DNA of 64,000 nucleotides from positions 186,001-250,000 of the forward strand of contig NZ_KQ948454.1 in the NCBI RefSeq assembly GCF_001514115.1. The letters run 5' to 3'. The translations under genes were made by a program, and so were the position numbers. The first letter of the stretch is position 1. Each line of letters begins with the position of its first letter. The notes beneath the pieces are model-generated. The model was not told the origin of the DNA. It did no database searches and was given only the letters and a program-made list of their open reading frames with translations. The DNA comes from Streptomyces olivochromogenes (GTDB lineage: Bacteria > Actinomycetota > Actinomycetes > Streptomycetales > Streptomycetaceae). This document shows positions 34,822-43,648 of this stretch, piece after piece.

Positions 34822-37701
34822 TCAGCCGGTGACTTGGTAGGTCGCCGACGCCTGCTCGTACAGCCTCGTGACCTCGTCCCGTTCGGCCTCCGGGCCACGC
34901 ACCTGCACCACGTGGTAGTGGCCGCCGACGACGATCGCGAGATTGCGGACGTACAGCGACTGCCCTGCGGAGTTCTGCCAGGTGAACTGCCCCTCGGCCA
35001 TGGTCCGTCCGCCCACGTCGATCCGCCGCATCCCGCTGGACGTGGCCCACGTCGAGTCGCGGAACGGCTGCAACTCGCTCTCGGTCTCGCGCTGGTACGT
35101 CAGCGGATCGCCGCCGTACTTGCTGGTGCTGTCCCGTCCGGGTACGACGATGAGCTCGAAGTCGCCCTGGGAGTAGACCACCTGACCGCGCCCGTTCTTT
35201 GGCGTGCGGTCCCAGCCGTTGGCCACGGCGACCTGGAAGCCCTCGGAGTCCTTGCGCAGGGTGAAGCCCTGGCCGACCGCCGGGTCGTTGGACTGCGAGG
35301 TCGTCGAACTCGCGCCGCCCGAAGGGTTCGTGTCCGTCCCGGGAGAGGTCTGGTCGGGGCGCGGCCGGCTGCTGGCGCTGCCGTCCGCGCCCGTGCCCGC
35401 GGTGTTCCCTGGCGCCGGGCTCACCTGGCCCGCGGAGCCGGTCCGGTCGCCGTTCGCGTCGCTGTTCGGGTCGGTCTTCTTCGGCATGAAGACCATCGCG
35501 TACGCGACCGCCGCGACCAGCAGGAGCAGGACCAGCAGAAGCAGGTTCCGGCCCAGCTTGCGGGGCTTGGCCGTCTCCGTCGACCTGGCCGGCCTCGCCT
35601 GCCGGTCGGACTTCGCGCGCTTGTGGCGGGCGTGCGCGCTGGTCGCGGGCAGTCCGGCCCGGCGCCTGCGGACGAGCTCGCCCCTGCGCCGTACGATCGG
35701 AAGCCGGCTGGGGTCGACGGGCGGGGCCGCGACGACGTGCGCGCCCGCCTCGGGCTCCGGCGCGGACCGCACCAGCGAGCGCAGCCAGCCGCTCAGCTCC
35801 TCGAAGTCCAGCCGCTCGGTGGGGTCCTGACGCAGCAGCGACTCCACGACCGGCCGCAGTGGCCCGCACTCCTCGGCGAACGCCGGCGGCTCCGCGCACA
35901 CCAGCTGCACCAGCTCCGCGGTGTTGTCCTCCGGGTAGGGCGCGTGTCCCTGCACGGCCCGGAAGAGCAGGGCGCCCAGCGCCCACAGATCGGTCTGGGG
36001 GCCGATCGGCGCCGCCAACTGCCAGTTCTCGTGCACCGGCCCGGCCTGCTCCGGCGCCCAGCGCTCGGTCACCGGACCGACGACGGCCATCCGCGCCTGC
36101 CGGGCCCGCTCCGCGGCGAGCGCGGTGGCGGGACCGCGCCGCGGGGGCGCACCGGCGACCAGCTCGTCCCAACGGCCGTTGGGGGTCGGGGCGGGGGTGG
36201 ACTGCTGTCCGGGCACGAGGGCGGGGGTGCCGTGGTTCTGGGCGCCGTGGCTCTGGATGCCGTGGCTCTGAGCGCCGTGGGGGCCCTGGGTTCCCGGGGG
36301 AACCGGGGTGCCGCTGTGGCCACTTCCATGACCGGCCGCGGGGCCGGGGAGCGCCGGGCGCCCCTGACCGCCATGGCCGCCGGGGCCGGGGCCACCGAAT
36401 CCCGGACCACCGAATCCGGGGTCGTCGACGCCAGGGCCGGTACCGGTACCGGGGCCGCTTCCGGGGCGCGGCTGCGCGCCGGGCCACGCGCCCGCGCGCC
36501 CGCCACCGACGCCGTACGGGTCGGCGATCTGACCGGGGGGCGGGGTCTCGGGCCGCTGCTCCACACCCTGCCCGGAACCCTGGGCCCCCGGCACGGAGCC
36601 GTCGGCCGGCGGGGCGGGACGGGGCGCGGGCAGTGCCGCCGGACCGCCCCGCTGCTGCTCGTGCACGCGTGCCGCGGCCCGGGCTCCGGCCCGGTACGCG
36701 GCGATGGCTCCGGCCCGGGCCGCCCGGGCGTCGCCTCCGGCCTCCAACGCCCTGCGCGCCAGGGCCGCCCCGCCGTCGACGGGCGGCTCTCCTACGGGAG
36801 TGGTGTTCTCGGCCCGCGCCTCGATCGCGGCCCGCCGCGCGGCCTCGGCATCGGCCCCCTGCGCACTGGCGACCACCGCGCCGAACGAGGCGCCGGGCCC
36901 CCCGCCGGAGGCACCACCGGCTCCCCCGCCGGGCAGTCCTGCGGTCACTCCACCAGGCGCGGCACCGCGCGTACGGGCCGCACCACGCGGGACACCGACG
37001 CCCGTACCCGCTCGTGCATCCGCACCGGGACCCGCGTGGGGCGAACCGGCACCGACGCCTCCCTCACCCCCGGGACCCTCGAAGTCCTGCACCGGCACCG
37101 GGTCGTACCCGCACAGTGCCTCCTCCGCGGCGCCGGCGGCCAGGCCGGTCAGCATCACCCGGCCGTCGTCGCAGACGAGCACCGTGCGCACGGTGATGTT
37201 GCGGTGGACCCATCCGTGCGCGTGCAGCACCCGCAGCGCGGTGACGACGTCGGCGGCGACCTCGGCCGCCCGATAGGGGCTCAGCGGCTTCTCGGCGAGC
37301 AGCGCGGCCAGCGACCGCGCGGGCACCAGCTCACTCACTATCCACAACGACCCGCCTTCGGCGAACACGTCGAAGACCTGGTCCAGCCGGGGATGGTCGG
37401 GAATCTGCGCGGCGGCCTGCGCCGCCTCGATCGCCCGTCGTACGGCGGGTTCGGGGGGCCTGCGCGTGGTCCGTGCGGAGGCGCGCCGCACCCCGCCGTC
37501 CCGCGCCACGAACCCCTCGGGCAGCCCGTCCGCGTCGAGCATCTCCGCCTCGACGACCTCCGGCAACGGCACCTGCCGGACAAGGACTTCCTGACCGCTG
37601 TAGGTGTCGAAGGCCCGGCTCTCGGCGAGTTCGTACTCGTCGGAGGGCGGCAGCGGCAGGCGGTAACGGTCGGCGAGTACCCGACCCGCATAGTCGTCCA
37701 C
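34822..37701 (-). CDS. Membrane pseudokinase with split kinase domain
   Basis: A 959-residue kinase-fold protein that should not catalyse. The ATP-loop glycines are absent. VLVR puts Arg42 where the VAIK Lys belongs. The catalytic loop reads HRNITVRTV (Asp to Asn168, Lys to Thr170, Asn to Thr173). DFG is TGL (185-187). A Gly/Pro/Ala-rich insert of about 350 residues then separates this half from the C-lobe, which resumes at RWAPEQ near 560 and continues WALGALLFRAVQG. A transmembrane helix (LLLLVLLLLVAAVAYAMVFM) and an external domain complete it. It probably acts as a scaffold or receptor for the active kinases on either side. The GTG at 37701 has GGAGG upstream. Confidence 0.88.
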   Translation of the reverse strand: MDDYAGRVLADRYRLPLPPSDEYELAESRAFDTYSGQEVLVRQVPLPEVVEAEMLDADGLPEGFVARDGGVRRASARTTRRPPEPAVRRAIEAAQAAAQIPDHPRLDQVFDVFAEGGSLWIVSELVPARSLAALLAEKPLSPYRAAEVAADVVTALRVLHAHGWVHRNITVRTVLVCDDGRVMLTGLAAGAAEEALCGYDPVPVQDFEGPGGEGGVGAGSPHAGPGADARAGTGVGVPRGAARTRGAAPGGVTAGLPGGGAGGASGGGPGASFGAVVASAQGADAEAARRAAIEARAENTTPVGEPPVDGGAALARRALEAGGDARAARAGAIAAYRAGARAAARVHEQQRGGPAALPAPRPAPPADGSVPGAQGSGQGVEQRPETPPPGQIADPYGVGGGRAGAWPGAQPRPGSGPGTGTGPGVDDPGFGGPGFGGPGPGGHGGQGRPALPGPAAGHGSGHSGTPVPPGTQGPHGAQSHGIQSHGAQNHGTPALVPGQQSTPAPTPNGRWDELVAGAPPRRGPATALAAERARQARMAVVGPVTERWAPEQAGPVHENWQLAAPIGPQTDLWALGALLFRAVQGHAPYPEDNTAELVQLVCAEPPAFAEECGPLRPVVESLLRQDPTERLDFEELSGWLRSLVRSAPEPEAGAHVVAAPPVDPSRLPIVRRRGELVRRRRAGLPATSAHARHKRAKSDRQARPARSTETAKPRKLGRNLLLLVLLLLVAAVAYAMVFMPKKTDPNSDANGDRTGSAGQVSPAPGNTAGTGADGSASSRPRPDQTSPGTDTNPSGGASSTTSQSNDPAVGQGFTLRKDSEGFQVAVANGWDRTPKNGRGQVVYSQGDFELIVVPGRDSTSKYGGDPLTYQRETESELQPFRDSTWATSSGMRRIDVGGRTMAEGQFTWQNSAGQSLYVRNLAIVVGGHYHVVQVRGPEAERDEVTRLYEQASATYQVTG

Positions 37702-37926
37702 GATGCCTCCCCCGGCCGCCCGGTGGTCAATTCCGTTCGCCTCGCGTCCCGTTACGGCTTCGTACGGTCCGCAACCACTCACGATACGTGCCGGAGGCAA
37801 CCCGCAATGTCGGGACGCGAGATGTCACCGGCCCGTGACCGACCCTTACAACAGACACCCCGGGCGAACCGGCCCGAACCTCACGACATGGGCGCGCGCC
37901 TCACGACGTGGGTTCGGGCCCATGCC

Positions 37927-40206
37927 TCACGACTTCGGCTGGAACGTCGCCGTCAGCGTCTTCCACGTGTCCTTGCGCAGTTCGCTGTCCCAGTCGGATG
38001 CCTTCGCCGTGTACATCAGCCCGTACCCGAGGTGATCATTCACGACGAAGCCGCGGTCGATCGACTGGTACTTCGTGCCGCCGTCCTGATAGGTGAACTC
38101 CCAGTCGGCCGTGTTCCAACCGCGGTAGTCCACCTGCTCTATGCGCACCCGCTTGTACTGCGAGCGCACCATGTAGCCCTCTTGGTTCTTCCAGTCCGCC
38201 ACGGGGTCGCTCTTGGGCGTGGTCGTCCAGCCGACGAGGAGCTTCTGCCCGTCGGGACCGGTGAAACGGACTCCCGCGTCATCCGTCGACTGGTACTTCC
38301 ATCCCTTGGGCAGCCCGATCTTGAACCCCTGGCTGCCCTTGTACGTCGACACGGCGGTGGAGCCCGAGGAGCCCGACTCCTTGCCGTCGCCGCTCGTCCC
38401 GCTCGTGGCGGCGGCGCTGCCCGACGCGTCGGTGTTCGGCGTGCTGCCCGAACTCCCGTCCCCGGCCGACCCGGTGGCGCCGTCCGTCTTGTCGCCCGTG
38501 TCGGTGTGAGAGCCGCTGGTCGCGTCCTTGCCGCCGCTGCCCGCGGTCACCCCGCTGGACGCGGCCGCCTTGGTGCCACCACTCTTGCCGTTCTTCGACC
38601 CGCTGTCGTCACCGCCACCGAGGGTCAGGGCCAGCACGGTCCCGATCACGGCGAGCGCCACGACCACGGCAATGATCACCAGGGTCCGTCGCGGCACCAC
38701 ATCGGTGAGCGGTGCCCGCGGTACGGGCCGCGGCGGCCGCTCGGGCGCCACGGGCCACCCGGAGGCCGGCCTGGCCTCGCCGGCCGAACCGGTGGAGCCG
38801 GCACCGCCCGAACCCGCCGAGCCGAGAGCCCCCTTCGAGCCGACGGGACCGGAGGCCGAGCCCACTGGCGCGCCGTCACGCACGCCCGGCTTCGGGGAGC
38901 CCTCCGCCGCCTTGCCACCCTGGCCGGACGTGACCGTCCCGGACTTCCCCGCAGCCGCGGCGGGCTTCGACACGTCCACGCGCGGCGGAGCCGGGGGAGC
39001 CGCCGGAGCCTTCGGAGCCGCCCCCTCCACGCCCACCGAGCCGGAAGCCGCGGTACCGCCGGCACCACCCGCACTGCCCGTGCTGCTCGCGCCGCCCGTC
39101 CCGCCGGCAGCGCCGGACTTCGCACGGGCCGTCGCCGCAGCGGTCGCCGCCGCCGTGGCCGCACCGGCGACCGAGGCGGCCTTCCGCACGGAACGCAGCG
39201 CCCCGCGCAGCCGCTCCCCGGCCTCCTCACCGCGCTTGGCACCGGAACCGCCCGAGCCGCCCGAACTCTTCTTGCCCCGGCCCTCGTCCGGCACCGGCGG
39301 CAGCACCACGACCTTCGTCGCGTCCACCGGCTCCGGCACGGTCTCCTTGGGCTCGGGGGCGTGGACCACCTCGCTGAGCATCGCCCGGGCGCGCTCGTTG
39401 TCGAGCCGCTGCGCGGGGTCCTTCACGAGCAGCCCGTAAATCACGTTCTCCAGCGGGCCCGCGTTCTTCGGCTGCTCCACCGGCTCGGTCATCACCGCGG
39501 TGAGCGTCGCGATCGCGGAACCCTTGTCGTACGGCGGAACGCCCTCGACCGACGCGTACAACAGCCCGCCCAGCGACCACAGGTCGGCCGCGGGGCCGGG
39601 CTTGTGCCCGCGCGCCCGCTCCGGCGAGATGTACGAGGGCGCGCCCACGAGCATGCCGGTCGAGGTGATGGACGGGTCACCCTCGACCTGCGCGATACCG
39701 AAGTCGGTCAGCACGACCCGGCCGTCGTCGGAGATCAGCACGTTCGACGGCTTCACGTCGCGGTGCAGGATGCCCTCGCGGTGCGCGGAACGCAGCACGT
39801 CGAGTATCGCGAGCCCCACCTCGGCGGCGCGCTTCGGCGTGAGCAGGCCGTCCTCGCGGATGACCTCGGCGAGCGACTTGCCCTCGACGAGTTCCATCAC
39901 GATCCATGGCCGGTTGTCCTCGTCGACCACGTCGAAGACCGTCACCGCGCCGTTGTTGCGAATCCGCGCGATCGCCTTGGCCTCACGCAGGGTGCGCGTG
40001 ATCAGCCGCCGCTTCTCGTCGTCGTCGATGCTCGACGGGAACCGCAGCTCCTTGACGGCGACCGTGCGGCCCAGCGTTTCGTCCTGGGCCCGCCACACCG
40101 TGCCCATGCCGCCGCGGCCGAGAACATCTCCCAGCCGGTAGCGCCCGGCGAGGAGACGTTCGCTCTTGTCCTGACGGGATGCTCCCGCCCGCTCCGCCTC
40201 CGACAT
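37927..40206 (-). CDS. Membrane Ser/Thr protein kinase
   Basis: A 759-residue kinase, first in the run of five on this strand. The catalytic domain (about 20-290) has GRGGMG, AVKEL, HRDVKPSNVLI, TDFGIAQV and SPER intact. A long Ala/Gly/Ser/Pro linker of about 180 residues follows, then a transmembrane helix (TLVIIAVVVALAVIGTVLAL) and a Ser/Gly/Thr stalk. The external domain (PKGWKYQSTDDAGVRFTGPD) ends LTATFQPKS. The start is taken as MSEAERAG with GGGG upstream; an in-frame ATG 12 bases earlier (MRGRMSEA) is possible. The pseudokinase gene follows after 225 bp. Confidence 0.92.
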   Translation of the reverse strand: MSEAERAGASRQDKSERLLAGRYRLGDVLGRGGMGTVWRAQDETLGRTVAVKELRFPSSIDDDEKRRLITRTLREAKAIARIRNNGAVTVFDVVDEDNRPWIVMELVEGKSLAEVIREDGLLTPKRAAEVGLAILDVLRSAHREGILHRDVKPSNVLISDDGRVVLTDFGIAQVEGDPSITSTGMLVGAPSYISPERARGHKPGPAADLWSLGGLLYASVEGVPPYDKGSAIATLTAVMTEPVEQPKNAGPLENVIYGLLVKDPAQRLDNERARAMLSEVVHAPEPKETVPEPVDATKVVVLPPVPDEGRGKKSSGGSGGSGAKRGEEAGERLRGALRSVRKAASVAGAATAAATAAATARAKSGAAGGTGGASSTGSAGGAGGTAASGSVGVEGAAPKAPAAPPAPPRVDVSKPAAAAGKSGTVTSGQGGKAAEGSPKPGVRDGAPVGSASGPVGSKGALGSAGSGGAGSTGSAGEARPASGWPVAPERPPRPVPRAPLTDVVPRRTLVIIAVVVALAVIGTVLALTLGGGDDSGSKNGKSGGTKAAASSGVTAGSGGKDATSGSHTDTGDKTDGATGSAGDGSSGSTPNTDASGSAAATSGTSGDGKESGSSGSTAVSTYKGSQGFKIGLPKGWKYQSTDDAGVRFTGPDGQKLLVGWTTTPKSDPVADWKNQEGYMVRSQYKRVRIEQVDYRGWNTADWEFTYQDGGTKYQSIDRGFVVNDHLGYGLMYTAKASDWDSELRKDTWKTLTATFQPKS

Positions 40207-40390
40207 GCGTCCCCTCATGCAACCCGCCCTGACAGAGCCTTCATTGTCCCTCACCCGACAAGCGCTCAGCGCCCAGGGGGCCCTTCGGCCGACAAGCCCC
40301 CGGCGACCGGCACGCCCCTCACCTGCGGACCACCCGCTCGCGCGCACAGGTCCGTCCCCCATGATGTGCCGCAACAGGGAAGGAACGCCG

Positions 40391-41554
40391 ATGCCTGCGC
40401 CCCGGACACCTCGGACACTCCTGGTCATACCCGTGTCTCTGGCCGCCCTGTTCCTGGCCCCGATCGGTCTGCCGCGCGTGCTGCCGACCGCCGGTCCTTC
40501 CCACTCCACCACACCCTCGGCCGCCCGTCACACCCCCAGGTCCGCGGCCTCGACGGGCTCACGCTCCCCCGCCGCCGCCCCGGCAACGGACGCCACCCGT
40601 GCCCTCCGCCGGCTGCTCCCCCTCCTCGTCACCCGCGGCAAGGTTCCCGCCGCCGCGCTGCTGGCCGGCGACGCCTCCGGCGCACGCTTCGCCCGCGCCG
40701 GCGAGGGCATCGCCCGCGGCGACCACTTCCGCGCGGGCAGCATCACCAAGACGTTCATCGCGACCGTGGTGCTGCAACTCGCCGCCGACCACCGGCTGTC
40801 CCTGTCCGACTCCCTGGACGCTCACCTTCCGGGTCTGGTGCGCGGCGCGGGCAACGACGGCCGGCGTCTGACACTGCGCTCCCTGCTCACCCACACCAGT
40901 GGCCTGTACAACTTCACCGACGTCACCAAGGGCGCCGTCCCCCTCACCCCGCTCCAGGCCGTCCGCATCGCGCTCACCCACCCCCCGGCCGCCCGCGGCC
41001 GCTTCTCCTACTCGAACACCAACTACGTCCTGCTCGGCATGGTCATCCGCCAGGTCACCGGCCACTCGTACGCCACCGAGGCCGAGCGCCGCATCATCGA
41101 TCCCCTTCGTCTGACAGGCACCTCGTTCCCCGGCGCCCGCACCTCGCTGCCCTCCCCGCACGGCCGCGCCTACGCCGCCGACGGCACCGACGTGACCGCC
41201 CTCGACCCGCGCGTGGCCGGCGCGGCGGGTGAACTGGTCACCACGCTCGCCGACCTGAACCGCTTCTACGCGGCCCTGCTCGCGGGCGACCTGCTCCCGT
41301 CCCGCCAACTGCGCGAGATGCTCGACAGCCGCACCGCACAAGGCCAGTACGGCATGGGTCTGTATCCGGTGAAGCTGTCGTGCGGCACCACGGTGTGGGG
41401 GCACGACGGCCATATCTCCGGCAGCTACGTGCGCACCGCGGCCACCGTCGACGGCCGTCGCGTCCTCACCTTCCGGGTGAACACGGACGGGATCGAGGAC
41501 CCGGACCTCGAACCCGAGCTGCTGGCCGCCGAGTTCTGCCCCCGCACCCAGTAG
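40391..41554 (+). CDS. Secreted serine hydrolase, class C beta-lactamase/DD-peptidase family
   Basis: A 387-residue protein of the beta-lactamase (class C)/D-alanyl-D-alanine carboxypeptidase fold, probably exported: TLLVIPVSLAALFLAPIG forms the signal core. The active site has SITK (117-120, nucleophile Ser117), YSN (207-209) and HDG (338-340) in place of KTG, as in Streptomyces R61-type DD-peptidases. It may trim peptidoglycan or hydrolyse a small ester or amide. The ATG at 40391 has GGAAGGAA six bases upstream. It is divergent from the kinase run. Confidence 0.92.
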   Translation: MPAPRTPRTLLVIPVSLAALFLAPIGLPRVLPTAGPSHSTTPSAARHTPRSAASTGSRSPAAAPATDATRALRRLLPLLVTRGKVPAAALLAGDASGARFARAGEGIARGDHFRAGSITKTFIATVVLQLAADHRLSLSDSLDAHLPGLVRGAGNDGRRLTLRSLLTHTSGLYNFTDVTKGAVPLTPLQAVRIALTHPPAARGRFSYSNTNYVLLGMVIRQVTGHSYATEAERRIIDPLRLTGTSFPGARTSLPSPHGRAYAADGTDVTALDPRVAGAAGELVTTLADLNRFYAALLAGDLLPSRQLREMLDSRTAQGQYGMGLYPVKLSCGTTVWGHDGHISGSYVRTAATVDGRRVLTFRVNTDGIEDPDLEPELLAAEFCPRTQ

Positions 41555-41649
41555 AACGACCGGGATTCGAGCAAAGATCCCAGTTCACGACACCCGTTCG
41601 AGTGACATTCACGGGAACTCCCGGGCAGGTCCTCGTAGGCAGCGGGACC

Positions 41650-41691
41650 CGATCAGCACGGCACGATCAGCGCCGCACGATCAGCGCGGCA
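41650..41691. repeat. Three tandem 14-bp repeats at the end of glpD
   Basis: Units CGATCAGCACGGCA, CGATCAGCGCCGCA and CGATCAGCGCGGCA run head to tail. The last overlaps the glpD stop codon (41681-41683). Confidence 0.8.
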
Positions 41692-43387
41692 CGATGTCCG
41701 GCGCCCCCAGCCGCGCCGCGTCCGCCGTCTGGTCGTCCGGCTGGCGCTGGGACTCCCGCTCGGCCTCGACCCGCTTCTCGTAGTGCTCCACCTCGCGCTC
41801 GATCTGGTCCTTGTCCCAGCCGAGGACCGGCGCCATCAGCTCGGCGGCCTCGCGGGCGCTGCGCGTACCGCGGTCGAAGGTCTCGATGGAGATACGGGTG
41901 CGCCGGGTCAGCACGTCGTCCAGATGCAGCGCGCCCTCGTGCGAGGCGGCGTAGACGATCTCGGCCTTCAGGTAGTCCTCGGCGGCCGGAAGGGGCTCGC
42001 CCAGCGCGGGGTGGGCCGCGATGAGCTCGAAGATCTCCTCGGCCAGCACACCGAACCGGTTCAGCAGATGCTCCACCCGGACCACATGGAGCCCGGTGCG
42101 CTGAGCGATGCGCGCCCGCGCGTTCCACAGCGCCCGGTACCCCTCGGCCCCGAGCAGGGGGATGTCCTCGGTGACGCATTCGGCGACCCGCTGGTCGAGG
42201 CCGTGCACCGCCTCGTCGACCGCGTCCTTGGCCATCACCCGGTACGTCGTGTACTTGCCGCCCGCCACGACCACCAGTCCCGGCACCGGATGGGCCACGG
42301 TGTGTTCGCGCGAGAGCTTGCTGGTGGCGTCCGACTCGCCCGCGAGCAGCGGCCGCAGTCCCGCGTACACGCCCTCCACGTCGTCGCGGGTCAGGGGTAC
42401 CGAGAGCACCGAGTTCACATGCTCCAGCAGATAGTCGATGTCGGCGCTGGAGGCCGCGGGGTGGGCCTTGTCGAGGTTCCAGTCGGTGTCCGTGGTGCCG
42501 ATGATCCAGTGCCGCCCCCAGGGGATCACGAAGAGGACGGACTTCTCCGTGCGCAGGATCAGACCCGTCGCGGCGTTGATCCGGTCCTTCGGCACGACCA
42601 GGTGGATGCCCTTGGAGGCCCGTACGTGGAACTGGCCCCTCTCGCCCACCATGGCCTGGGTGTCGTCGGTCCACACCCCCGTGGCGTTGACGATCTGCTT
42701 GGCGTGGATCTCGTACTCCCCGCCGCCCTCGACGTCCTGCACCCTGGCGCCGACCACGCGCTCGCCCTCGCGCAGGAATCCGGTCACGCGGGCGCGGTTG
42801 GCGACCTTCGCGCCGTACGCCGTCGCCGTGCGCACCAACGTGGCCACATAGCGGGCGTCGTCCACCTGCGCGTCGTAGTACTGCAACGCGCCGACCAGCG
42901 CGTCCTTCTTCAAGGCGGGGGCTATGCGCAGGGCGTGGCTGCGCGTCAGATGGCGGTGGGCGGGCAGTCCTCGGCCGTGTCCGCTCGTCATCGACATGGC
43001 GTCGTACAGCGCGACGCCCGATCCCGCGTACAGCCGCTCCCAGCCCTTGTGCTGGAGCGGGTAGAGGAAGGGCACCGGCTTCACCAGGTGCGGTGCGAGG
43101 CGCTCCAGAAGGAGTCCACGCTCCTTTAGCGCCTCGCGCACGAGGGCGAAGTCGAGCATCTCGAGATAGCGCAGGCCGCCATGGATCAGCTTGCTTGACC
43201 TGCTGGAGGTGCCCGACGCCCAGTCGCGCGCCTCGACCAGGCCTGTGGACAGGCCGCGCGTCACGGCGTCGAGCGCCGTCCCCGCGCCGACCACGCCCGC
43301 GCCCACCACCAGCACATCCAGCTCACGCTCGGCCATTTGCGCCAGGGACTCGGCGCGCTCCGCCGGTCCCAGTTTCGCTGTCCTCAC
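41681..43387 (-). CDS. glpD: Aerobic glycerol-3-phosphate dehydrogenase
   Basis: Membrane-associated FAD enzyme that oxidises sn-glycerol 3-phosphate to dihydroxyacetone phosphate and feeds electrons to quinone. At 568 residues it has the family length. The FAD fold is LDVLVVGAGVVGAGTALDA near residue 27. SSKLIHGGLRYLE and GGKYTTYRVMAKDAVD are characteristic GlpD motifs. The C-terminal DUF-type helical domain is present. I chose the GTG at 43387, with GGGAGG upstream. Glycerol uptake genes (glpF, glpK) are not next to it, so this is probably a stand-alone copy. Confidence 0.95.
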   Translation of the reverse strand: MRTAKLGPAERAESLAQMAERELDVLVVGAGVVGAGTALDAVTRGLSTGLVEARDWASGTSSRSSKLIHGGLRYLEMLDFALVREALKERGLLLERLAPHLVKPVPFLYPLQHKGWERLYAGSGVALYDAMSMTSGHGRGLPAHRHLTRSHALRIAPALKKDALVGALQYYDAQVDDARYVATLVRTATAYGAKVANRARVTGFLREGERVVGARVQDVEGGGEYEIHAKQIVNATGVWTDDTQAMVGERGQFHVRASKGIHLVVPKDRINAATGLILRTEKSVLFVIPWGRHWIIGTTDTDWNLDKAHPAASSADIDYLLEHVNSVLSVPLTRDDVEGVYAGLRPLLAGESDATSKLSREHTVAHPVPGLVVVAGGKYTTYRVMAKDAVDEAVHGLDQRVAECVTEDIPLLGAEGYRALWNARARIAQRTGLHVVRVEHLLNRFGVLAEEIFELIAAHPALGEPLPAAEDYLKAEIVYAASHEGALHLDDVLTRRTRISIETFDRGTRSAREAAELMAPVLGWDKDQIEREVEHYEKRVEAERESQRQPDDQTADAARLGAPDIVPR

Positions 43388-43648
43388 CGCTGCCTCCCGC
43401 TGTCTGTCGCGCTGGCCGCACCTGTCCGGCGACGCCCGGCTCACGTCCCCCTGCCCCAAAGTCTGACCGCGATGTCCGTCATCGGCCACCACGCGCCCCC
43501 AGCCTGTGGACAACACTCCCGGAAACTCGCCCGCCCAATACCGTAAATCGGTCATATTTACTCCTAGTCTGACATTGCGCTCGCCCGTTCTGTCCACAGG
43601 GCTTGCGCACCTGTCCCGCTTCGGTTACTGGGAAGGACGGCCCACGCC

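Noticed and set aside
29339..40206. Loss of catalytic residues in the other four kinases
   Set aside because: I checked the VAIK-type Lys, HRD and DFG in each, and all four have them. Only the protein at 34822-37701 is degenerate.
40205..40390. Upstream extension of the serine hydrolase
   Set aside because: It would put about 60 Pro/Arg-rich residues before a good signal peptide, while GGAAGGAA stands at the right distance from the ATG at 40391.
34834..41232. A very long open frame on the plus strand across the kinase cluster
   Set aside because: It runs opposite to four clear kinase genes, reads as Arg/Gly/Ala-rich sequence without domains, and arises from GC-rich third positions of the real genes.
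41567..41640. Possible tRNA-like stem near GATTCGAGC
   Set aside because: The TTCGAG word lacks the matching T stem and no acceptor or anticodon arm fits around it.
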